64,000 nucleotides of DNA from Delphinus delphis (lineage: Eukaryota > Chordata > Mammalia > Artiodactyla > Delphinidae), in assembly GCF_949987515.2 (NCBI RefSeq), contig NC_082693.1, forward strand, positions 17,108,994 through 17,172,993, in the 5' to 3' direction. Shown here piece by piece: positions 11,301 through 23,300 of the stretch (position 1 is the stretch's first letter; the number at the start of each line of letters is the position of its first letter). A program made the translations under genes and the position numbers. The notes under the pieces are model-generated. The model did no database searches, was not told the origin of the DNA, and saw nothing but the letters and a program-made list of their open reading frames with translations.

Positions 11301-14300
11301 GGATTTGGGGAATTTCGTTAGCATATCCAGAATTCCACATGGTTGACCCATACTGCAAGCAAGGCTATGTGTGGGCCACCCTTGGGAGCATGGGAACCAT
11401 CTCTTCTGTGTTACTCTAGGCATTGGAAACCCTGTGAAGAGGCAGGGGCAGGGATGCCTAGCTGTACTGTGCAGCCATCTCATCTTCAGGATCTTGCTAC
11501 CTCCCTGAGTTCTTCCTGGCCACAGTGGCACAGGTTCTCTTCACTCATGGAGTCCATGAATCTACCCACAGGTGTCTGCTATGTCTCTGGGGTGCTGCAC
11601 TGGCAGGTGCTCAAATCCTGTCTCCATAGCCTTTTAGCATAAATATGCTCAACACCTCCTCCCCGCCACCCTCATCTTACTCCCTGCCCCTAGGCTGGGG
11701 AATCCATTTCTACAGAGGCAGTGTGGAAGTCCTTCTTTATATACCTGCTACTCATCTATATCTTTTATCTACACCATAAAACCTTTTCACTCCCCTAACA
11801 TCCTCATTAATGCTTCCTTCTGAGATGTCCTTTTCCTGGTCAATGAACCTGAGAAGTCTGGCTGTTTGAATGAAGGGAAGGGCCAAAAGATTAAAAGAAA
11901 TATTGAAATATGAGGGGTGAAAATGGGGTGATCATAAACATGTAAACAAATGTACCCTGTCATGCTATATGAAAAGAAAGCATTCTAGAAGAAAAAGCAA
12001 ATGTGAAAGAAGGTAATAGGTAAATTCAGGAGGGCATATAAAAATCAATGGATGAGAACAGAGGGCTTGTTTATATAAGAATATAATGGACAGTGAGTTT
12101 AATTCAGGTCCATAAAAAGAGGCAAGGAGATGAGCTAAAGAATTTGGACTTTCACCTGACACAATGTAGAGTCACTGAAGATATTTTATTTTGTTCTTGG
12201 TTCTGACAGTCAGGGGAGAGACATGGTATAAATGACAATACAACTAGTCAGGAAATACTTAAGCCTTTAATGTTAAAAAGAGAGGCATCGGGTTCAGGGT
12301 GGGGAATGAAAATTTTTTAATGTAAAGAGACGAGTTATTAGGCAGGTCCAGAGTCTAAGACTCACAACTCATCCTTTTCTTTCCTTTAGATGAGATCCTG
12401 CTCCCTTAAAGTCATAGATTTATGTGGATATTAGACATAGTGGACACAAGGCTTATCCTAAAGGGGTTCGTGGGGTAAATAGAGGACTCTTCTCAAAAAT
12501 GCTTTGCGCACAAACCCCATTTCACCCAAATACTCTAGAACAGAGCTCTCCACAGGAACTTCTGTGATGATGGAAATGTTCTGTATCTATACTGTCCAGT
12601 ACAATAGCTATTAGTTGCACAAGACTACTGAGTACTTGAAATATAGCCAGTGTGACTGAGAAATGGAATTTTAATTTCATGTAATTTTTATTAATTTAAA
12701 TTTCAATAGCCACATGTGGCTTGTAGTCGCTGTACTGGAATGCACAAAGCTAAGGTGTCTACACTTATCTACAAGACTCCTCTACCAACAAGCATAGAAC
12801 CCCACAAATGTCAGGGCTGGAACTGACATTGGAATCCATTTTTTTTTTTTTTTTTTGTGGTACGCAGGCCTCTCACTGTTGAGGCCTCTCCCATTGTGGA
12901 GCACAGGCTCCGGACGCGCAGGCTCAGCGGCCATGGCTCACGGACCCAGCCGCTCCGCGGCATGTGAGATCTTCCCAGACCGGGGCACGAACCTGTGTCC
13001 CCTGCATCGGCAGGTGGACTCTCAACCACTGCGCCACCAGGGGAGCCCTGGAATCAATTTTTAAAAAGGAGTCCCCATTATATTTTGGGGAGTGGAATAG
13101 AAATCCAGAGAAGATAAGTGAAAAATCCCTGGTCACTTGGCTACATTTCTAGAAGAGGCAGAATCAGAACTAAAAGCAACATGACTACATAGTAATCTTT
13201 TCTATCAGAATCTGACTCACAAAAGCGCTCATCCCAGTTCTTCATAACCCATACTTTACCTTCAAAAATCACTTTCAAGGTTACTAGAGGAGAAGATATC
13301 TCCTGCCTCATAGGATTATTAGCAGAATTCAATTTGAAAATGTCTGCAAACCACTTAGCCCAGTGCCTTGCTTTCCACACAAGAGAGGATTTGGGGAATT
13401 TCGTTAGCATGTCCAGAATTCCACATGGCTGACCCAGAAGTGGTGATTTCTTTATAGGTGGTTAATATTATTGCTTTTATTAAAGTCACCAAACTCTTCA
13501 AAGTATATTTAATTTATTATATGGGAGTAATTATTCTACTTCACATGTTCATATTAAGACATGACTTTTATGAAAGCATTTTAAAATTGTTAGCTTTGAA
13601 TTTCCCTCTAAAAATACTGTCAAAAGGTTCTTTTTGTTGGAATAGTTATACAACTGAGGCATATAAGATTTTAACTTTTTATATGAATTTGTTTCTGAAA
13701 CGTGAGCCCTTAACATGGCCATTCACTATCAAACAATTATAACTGTAGGCAATGATGTTCAAATTTGAAGTATCAACCATATAAAATTTTGAATTTCAGA
13801 TAAAACTTGTTCAGCAATAAAATTACAAGTGATTTCTGTTGCAAAATAGAAAAGTGTGAAGATTAAGGTGAGAAAAGCCTTGTTCAAATTTTTGTATTTT
13901 GTCCCAGACAGGATATTGAATGTTACTGGAGTGCAGAAATTCAAAGAATTCATTATAAATATGAAATAAAAAGAAAGAAAATAAGAAATAAGGGGACAGG
14001 AACAAGAAGCAATAGATTTCCTTGTTCTCTGGGGGATTTACACTGCCTAAAATATCTTGCTCAAACTCCTATCAAATTAGGTTTATGGCAAATTTCACTT
14101 CTGCATTCTAATGCAACTTTAGGACACCCTGCAGACATGCTGAATAAATGTTTAACTTCGATAGTGATTGAATTTCAACCTCATTTGCTTTCCTTTCAAG
14201 AATGTGAAATTGATGCCGGCTCCTCCATGTGGGCTTATGTTTTCCTGGGGAACCTTCTTCGTGGCATTGGAGAAACTCCCATTCAGCCTCTAGGCATCGC

Positions 14301-17300
14301 CTACCTTGATGATTTCGCTAATGAGGACAATGCGGCTTTCTATATTGGTAATGTCCACCTCATTCATCTTCTTGGGATACAGGGTACCTGGTTTTCTCAA
14401 CTTCATTCTCAACTAAATAGGGTGTGGAAGGTTTTATACTTCATATCCAACTCCTGTATTCAGTTCGCATTTTTCTGAAGTCCACACTGAGGATTTGGAT
14501 AGCGAAGGAACTTCAGTTAGAAGGACCTATTGCATTAGGGAAAGAATATCAGATTAAAAGTAAATATCTGTGAGCTCAGCTGCTGTGATGTATGACTTGT
14601 GCAAGTATCTTCATGGATACAGAAGAAGGACAAGAGCAAGGCCTGAGCCAACCATACGTCTGGACAGGCCCCAGCAGATAAACCAGCAGCTAAAATCACA
14701 AAACCCAAAATACAGCAAACTCCAAAGGTAAACGAATGGAAGCAGTATTTATCGAGTGCCTCTTATGTCTCGGAAGCTAAATTTGTTCTGTTTCATACAT
14801 TAGTCTTGATTTTGGGGGTTCTGACTTTTTGAGAGTCTCACCCTCAGAGACAGAAGGACAAGATTTAAATTCATTGAGGGGGCTGTAGGTAGGTCCATGG
14901 TATGGTTCTGCCCTGGCTACTCACACAGAACTCCAGAGGTCTCTGATGATATCCAAGCATGCTGTAGTTAAAAACAGGGCACCAGTTCTAATGGAAAACC
15001 GTAGCATAGATTAGGACCTAGAATTGGAACAGAAGCCCATGGCACATGCTAGGCAATTACTCTGGGGACCAGAGGAAAGATTGCAGCCAAGAGATGCACA
15101 CAGGCGTCAGGGTGTCCCCGTCCTGTCCAGGAGCTCAGAGCCTGCTCACTCTGCTTTGCCCTCTCTTCTATTCTGAAAAGGATCTGGTAACTGCTATTTA
15201 CTCCTCCAGTTAATTTAAATCACTCTCCCAGGGATATGTGTGTAAGCTCAGTGATGAAATGAAAGGCAGATGGGAGATATTTTTCAAGGAAGAGCAATAT
15301 TTCTGGTTACTAGAAATGGTGTCATTTGGGAGATCTGCTCCACCAGCCTGTTAAAGCTGCCCAGGTGGGTCATGAGCGTTCCAGAGGACACCTCTCCCCT
15401 CTCCCAAGTCTAGCTCCTTTGCTGGCTGCATAGTTACTGCACTTGCAGATGGTCCCCCAGAAGCTCTGAATGCAAGCACATTTCATTAACATGGAAGAAA
15501 TCAATTTTAATGTCAAAACAAGTTTTATGTTTAACTGACCATAAAAGGTTTTTGAAAGACTGTCAAAATAGTATAATTCTGATTTTTATCACTAGGGGGA
15601 ATCTAATCCTAGGGAGTAAAATTTGCTCCATTTGGGGAAATTAACTTCTTCAGAGTCTTAGTGTTACTTTCTTACTAAGAGATAATTAATGCCTTAAAAA
15701 CGTTCATCCTTCTTCCAACACTGAGGAGGACTTGGTTTCCGATTCAATGAGGCTGAAAAATTGACAAATCGAGCACACTTAAGGGAAGAGTTGAGGAAAC
15801 ATTTTCAGTGACTAACTGAATCTTATGCACATTTCTTGTTTAAAAACTACTTTACAAGAGCAAAGAAATTGCATTTTTTTTTTTTTTTTTTTTTTTGGTG
15901 CAGGGTGTGTGCAGACGGTTGCAATTATAGGACCAATCTTTGGCTTCCTGTTAGGCTCATTATGTGCCAAACTGTATGTTGACATTGGCTTTGTAAATCT
16001 AGGTAAGGGAGTTTATTTCTATTTATTCATTTACTTTATTTAGTTACTGTAATTTTTTAATAGGAATAGTATAGAAAATATCAAGTTGCCTTTTTATAAA
16101 ATGACAGGATGGTAGTCTTTCATAAAGTGGAAATAATCCATGGAAAACTTATTACTGATACAATCATCACACATGATTGTATGTGTATGGAATATGAAAA
16201 ATAGGTGGTGATTAGAACTGGATGACCCATAGTTTGTTATTCGGATGTATTAGTTTCCACTTCTGGTTTCCCAGTTCAAAGGCATTCCAGCTTAGTTAAG
16301 ACTAACAACTGTGGTTACTTGTTGGCTCTTGTTGGTTTCAGGTGAATCAACATTTATTGCAGTCGCATCAATTGATAACATATTTCTGGACTTGTCAGAA
16401 AGGCCAAAGATTGAAAGTCTTCTGGCAACTAAAATTTCCTGATTTAATGTACGAGTCTTTTTTAGTAGAAGGCATATTATAGTGAGACTAACTTTCCTTC
16501 TGGGTGAATGCTTGTGGAGGGAATAAATGGAGGCCTCATCTTTCCATAGTTATTAATTTGTTTCTTTCCTTATATAAGATGTAGTCCCTTGACATAGATA
16601 AAATTCATCTGGTTTTTTTAAAGACACCCTAGAAAGCAGTTAAAAAACGAGAAAACAAGTTTCATTTTTATAAATTCTGGAATTGCATTGTCATTAATGT
16701 GTATTATAAATGATTATTGTGTGTTAAAAAAGAATGCAAAACTCTTGGGCTAGTTGTTCTTTTTTAATCAAATCAGCTGGAATACACATTCCGAAAATTT
16801 TATTTATTCATTTATTCATTATTACTACCAAATTTATTTCACATCTACTCTATCTCAAGTGATGTTCTACCACAGCGAACAAGATATTGGGCTGGCCAAA
16901 AAGTTCGCTCGGCTTTTTCTGTAAGATGTTATGGAAAAACCAGAGTGAACTTTTTGGCCAACCTAATAGTTGCATTCCTTTACTTCATGAAGTTTAAAAT
17001 CTGGTCGTGGAGACTGATATACATAAGAAAGTGTTGGTGTGATGAGTGGTACAGAGAAAAATTGTGAAAGGGAAGCAATGCACATGCAGTGGTAAACTAG
17101 TTAAAACACTGTAGTGAGTATAACGTAGTTCCAATTGAGCCTAGTTGTCAAAGGATTCTCATAGAATGTTGTAGAGGTAGAGTATAATAATATGTTTCAT
17201 AGGTTCTTATACAGCAAAAAAAAGCTTGATTTGGTTAAAAAACTTTGTCAATGCTTACTTTTTAGTCAAATAAGAAATAGTATCAAAAATAAAATTTTAT

Positions 17301-20300
17301 GATGATTAGATATTGATGTTTTAATTACATATACAAATCTTGCTTTGGACCTAGAATAGCTCTGAAGTAGTCTCAATTATCATTTAATAAATAACATTCT
17401 GAGTGGCTCAGACTAGATTTGGGCCAGAGGGCATAGGGCGTAACTTTTTCTTCCAGTAAAGTCTTAGACAAACATTCAATATGTAAATCAGATGAAAGTG
17501 GTACTCATGTGGGGTAGCTGGCAGAAGGTTTGAAGCCCTCATAATTCTTTCTCACATGTTGCTTTTTTCCTGTCATGGGTCCAGACAGAAGCCCAGAGCA
17601 GAGTGAGACCCCTTCCAGTATGCAGACTCTATACTTTTAATCAAAGAAACAAAAGGAGAAATAATCATGCTCTGAAAACACCCTCTTTCCTTCAAAAAGC
17701 AAGATAACAATAATGTTCAGATTAGAAAAGGTTATCATGTATGAATTATTAGGTATTTTTATGATGTGATAGAGGTAACATTTGGATGTTTTTTTTTTAA
17801 AAAAAGAGGACCCTTCAACACACTAGCTTTGCTGTATATGCTCTTTGGCCACCCTCTCTCTTTTTCAGATCATATAACCATCACCCCAAAGGATCCACAG
17901 TGGGTGGGTGCCTGGTGGCTTGGCTATCTAATAGCAGGAAGCATAAGTCTGCTGGCAGCTGTGCCTTTCTGGTATTTACCAAAGAGTCTACCAAGACCCC
18001 GGAGCAGAGAGGATTCCAATTCCTCCTCTGAGAAATCGAAGTTTATTACGGATGATCACACAGACTACCAAACACCTCTTGGAGAAAAAGCAAAAATCAT
18101 GGAAATGGCAAGAGGTGAGCCAGATTCTCCTTGATTTTGAAACATTTTCCATTTTCCTGTTGAAACTTTATAGGCGATCTATAAATAATACCCCTCTCTC
18201 CACTTCATGTGTTCAGAAAAAACTGAGAAACTGTACAGGAAGCAGAGATGAAGATTATGAAAAAGTCAGCTTTATTACTGGGAAACTGATTGAAGAACTT
18301 GACCCAGAGTCTTGGTAACCTTCTTTGCTGCTGTCCCCACCTTTACACTTCCTCAGTGTAGACCTTGCAACTGCCCCTCCCTGAGAGGGCTGTTTCACAT
18401 TCACCTGGGTGGACAGAAAAGAGTGAATCTTCAGGGCTTGTGGCCTTTTAACAGATGGCATCCACCCACTTGAAAATGTGCTCCAGTGCATGTGTTCCAC
18501 TAGTGATCAAAGGAGTGTGGCATACGGCCAAAGGTCAGACATGTTCTAGCGAATACCCTCCACATGGAAAAGGGTGGCCATGAGAAAGATTGGTCCCCCT
18601 CAACTGGCCCAGCAATACTGACATTTATAGAAAATCGTCACATTTCTGTTTGGCTGTGTAAAAGAAGAAGGGAGAATGCCAAAGCTCATTTCTAACAATA
18701 ATTAACTGGAGATAACTTTCATATTCCCTTCTCTGCACCTATGACCCAAGTTTGAAGGAGAGAGACCAGAAAACTCAAGTTCTTAATGTCCTGTCCATGA
18801 CTCCCAGCTCAATGGTGAGGGAGTATTCTTATCCCTTGTGTCTTTTACCCACATCAGAGGAATCTGTTCCTGTCTGACACTCTAATTTATAATCTAGATT
18901 TTATGCCTGTAGAAGTGAGTGCTTATGTCTGGATCTGAGCCTGGCCGGAACTCAGCCCTGACTTGTGCCAATGGCTTAATATCTAGAGTGCGTGTGTGCA
19001 CCACGCTATAAATGCTCCTCAGAACCATAACAATGAGACTCGGCCTCTAAGCCCTGATGCCACGGCTGTATCTTCTGCCAAGTGTGACACTGTCTTTAAT
19101 TACTCCATGCTATTTTTGTCTCATAGATTTTCTTCCATCACTGAAGAGTCTTTTTGGAAATCCAGTGTACTTCTTATATTTGTGTGCAAGCACCGTTCAG
19201 TTCAATTCCTTATTTGGCATGGTGACTTATAAACCGAAGTACATTGAGCAACAGTATGGGCAGTCATCCTCTAAGGCCAACTTTGTTATCGGTATGCTTC
19301 TCTGTCCTTCTGCTTTCCAATAGGAAATATCAGCTGTGTCTTGTTAATCCTTAGTAATTTAAGAGAAATTGTTCCAATATTTAGACTGAAGGTAACTTGT
19401 GGCATTTCAAAAAGTAAGCGAAAAAATCTAGCAGAGTAAAATATTTAGATAGTCTGTGGTACGACTTTGTAGCAAAAATTGTTCAGAACTATGTGTGAAT
19501 GACCACGAGAATATCACATAGACCAAATATGCATTTTATTAGGAGATTGTTAGTACTGGATATTTGTCTTTCAAGTGTAGCTGAAACCTCATAACAGTGG
19601 CCATTTTACCTGAACAGTTTCTAGGATTACAAAAGGTAAGTATTCAGACAGGTTAAAAGGTGTGCATTGCAAAACAAAGTTTGTGTTTGCTCAGAGTTGA
19701 AAGACTTCTCTGATTCCTGGCATTTGGGTTACTTAAAAGGACTGTGTTTCTAGCCCAGCAGGACAGTCAATAAGAGACATATTCAAGGGCAAAAAAAAAA
19801 AAAAAAAAAAAAAAGATGATGAATGAAGAAGAACCAGAATCTCCAAATATATAACCACCATCCTATAAGCAATTGGATACTTTAAAACCTGGATTAGCTC
19901 CTTTAGTCCACAAAAGTGTTATTTAATGCTACTGTTTCAAAGTATAAAACATATTCTATTCCTTTGGACATGTTCCTTTATGATAGGAGACTCCAATGGC
20001 TTAAAATAATTTCTTCTTCATAAAATATTTTAAAAATTGCTCTATTCATCTATCTCTGAAAGAGACCAGGGTGTGTGTGTGTGTGTGAGGAAACAACTGA
20101 GCATATTTTGGGATGTATAAATTTCTTATAATAAACCTGGATAATGGGCACTTAGCAGACGCAATTCTAATTGACTCTTTGAACTGCTGTCCTTCCCCTA
20201 AATTCTAAATGTGAAGGCTATAATCACTGTTGAATTTTACTTTCAACATTAATTGGTTCCAATTAATTTAATTTTATTATTTAATGGTTGACCTGAAGAA

Positions 20301-23300
20301 ATATTGATATTTTAGCGTTTTTTTTAAAACCCCACACCCCATCCATGCCAATCAAAGCTTTATACTGACTTTACGAAGACTAGAAGAGGAATGAAATTTT
20401 GACATTCTTTTTATTTTAACGTTTCTTATGTGTTTAGAGACATAACTTATAAGCAACAGTTAGGTCTACAGACCTTAAATGTATAGCTCAGCTGGATAAA
20501 TGTTTACATGTGTATTATCTGTGCGGTGGATCATTATCCAGAACACGTAGCACAATTCAGTTCCCCAGCAGGCTCCCTCAAAACTTCTCCTACCCAATGC
20601 TCTTCTCCAAGTTAATAACTATTCTGAACTCCACCATTATCGATCAGTCTTGCCTGTTTTTGAACTTTATATAAATGGAGTAAGTTATGTACTCTTTTGT
20701 AACTAGCTTTTCTCAGTGGAAGTGAAATCTACAAGATTCATTCATGTTACTGCGTGTAGTCGTGGTTTGTTCTTCTCATTGCTGTGTAATATCCCATTAC
20801 ACAAATATACCACAGTTTATTTGTTTTCTTGTTGATGGACATTTGGGTTGTTTACTGCTTTGGCCTATCATAAGTAACACTGCGTGAACATTCCACACAT
20901 ATTTCGGTAGGCAGATTCACCCATTTGTCTTGGCTATATCCCGGAGTAGAATTGCTGGATCATAGGGAATATGTTTCGAGCTGGCTGATATTGCCAAAAC
21001 ATTTCATCAAAGAGTCATGCAAATGTTCACTCCCATTAGAAGTGTAAGAATGCTCCAATTGCTCCATATCCTTCTAATGTTTGGTATTGTCAGTCTTTTT
21101 CACTGTAACCATTCTTACGGAGTGTGATGGTATCGTATTGTGGCTTAATTTGCATTCATCTGCTGACTAACTATGTTGAGCATTTTTTCCCAGGCTTGTT
21201 GGTCATTTCATTATATTTTGTTAATTCTGTTTGAGTCGTTTGCCCATTTTAATTGGATTGTCAATCTTTTTCTAATTGGTTTGTAGGCGTACTGTATTTT
21301 TTCTTGATACAAGTTCTTTATTGACTATATGTTTTGCAAATATTTTCTCACAGACTTCAATTTGCCTTTTCACTCTTCTTAATTTTAATCAAGTCCAATT
21401 TTAATCTTTTCCTCTTTCATTAGTGGTATTTTGAGCCTGTTTTAAGAAATCTTTGTCAAACCCCAAGGTTATGAAAATGTTTTCTTAATATTGCTCCTGG
21501 TCGGTAAAAATCCTATACTCTGAAAACTATGAAACATTGATGAAGGAAATTGAAGATGATACAAAAAATGGAAAGATATCCCACACTCTTGGATTGGAAG
21601 AATTAATATTGCTAAAATGCCCTTCCTACCCAAGGCAATCTATAAGTTTAACGCAATCCCTATCAAAATACCATGACAGGAATAAAGACACAGACCTACT
21701 AGAGAATGGGCTTCAGGATATGAGGAGGGGGAAGGGTAAGCTGTGACAAAGCGAGAGAGAGGCATGGACATATATACACTACCAAACATAAGGTAGATAG
21801 CTAGTGGGAAGCAGCCACATAGCACAGGGAGACTGGCTCGGTGCTTTGTAACTGCCTGGAGGGGTGAGATAGGGAGGGTAGGAGGGAGGGAGACGCAAGA
21901 GGGAAGAGATATGGGAACATATGTATCTGTATAACTGATTCACTTTGTTATAAAGCAGAAACTAACACAGCATTGTAAAACAATTATACTCCAATAAAGA
22001 TGTAAAATAAAATAAAATAAAATAAAATAAAAATATTGCTCCTAGTAGATTGTTTTAACTTTCACATTTAGGTTATAATCCATTTCAAAGTATTTTTTTC
22101 AAAGTATGTTAACATAATACAAAGTATTTTTGTGTTATGTGAAGGAGGTCAACATTCATTTATCAAAATGAAGAGACCATCTTCTCCCCATGAATTGTAG
22201 TGAAGAACATACCTTTAAGTATATGTTTATTTCTCATTATTCAACATGTGCATAACACTTAGAGATTTGGGGGCCTTTGATTGCTCCTACTAGAATGATG
22301 AATAAGTTCTTTAAAATTTTCCAGTTGAAAAGTTCATTTCATAAAGGAAAATTAAGGGTCTTTGGGGGGGAAGTTACTTAGAAAAGAAATGAAATTACAT
22401 GTAATCTCATTCCTTTATTAAGTAGATAATAAATGAAATATGTTTTACCTGTAAAATTATCTTTAAGAGTAATTAGCACAGATGAAAGAATGTGAGATTC
22501 TGAGAGATTCAATGGCCTGCCCAATATCATGCCTATGTATCATACATACATACATGCATGATATAGCCAGGAATAACATTATTTCCCCTGAGCTTCTGAG
22601 TTGTATTTCCTCACTGGGCATAATTATTTTTGGAAAACTGTCAGGAAGAATCTGATTAATAATTATCTTTTGAATTGTGGCTGATTGATTTCTTTTAATC
22701 CATGACCCTACTCTGTATACTGAAATGGACTCTGAGAGCCAAACAAACTCATCATCAGAATTTTTTGAGCCAGCTATCAGAGGTTGCCTGGAACTCTAAT
22801 TCCTCATAGTTTCTGGCATATCTATAGATAATTCAAGTACTTTTGTGAGAGCTAAGTAAAAAATGTTTAGTAATTCCACGTCATTATAACTAGGATACTT
22901 TCCTGAGTGCATTGTAATTTTAAATTATTAAGTATGGGATACAGCAGAGTAAGGGAAGTGGGTAAATTATTCAACATCCCTAACATTTGTTTTGATTTTC
23001 CATAGAATGGTGAAAAGAAATGCATCACTGGGTTAAAATAAAGATGAAAAAAGACATATAAAATGGATTGTAAATGCACATAGCTCTCATTCAACAAATA
23101 TATTTTCTCCCTTTCTTCGCTTTTTCTTTCCTACCCCTCTTTTCTCCTTCAGCTTTTTTCTTTGGATTATGGGAGAATGACCCTTTCTGTAATAAAATAT
23201 GGGAAAGGCACAAAAAAGACACATTTCCTTTCTTTCAGAGAAAGCATTTGATATGATGTGGAGGAAAGAATAAACAGAAATTTCCCTAAAGTGTTCAAGG

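Larger units (their letters stand above)
10606..14200 (+). other. SLCO1C1 intron, 3.6 kb
   Basis: Contains copy 2 of the 244-bp duplication, the 66/68-bp duplicate pair, an unassigned moderately GC-rich block up to about 11640, a hAT-like MITE (12540-12745), a CHR SINE (12844-13048) and a MIR end at 13290-13368. The segment 13440-14190 is AT-rich with nothing recognised. Confidence 0.6.

Noticed and set aside
14137..14478. Extended exon reading beyond 14201-14347
   Set aside because: The frame is open past both borders, but similarity to OATP1C1 stops exactly at the AG and GT, so the extra codons are intronic.
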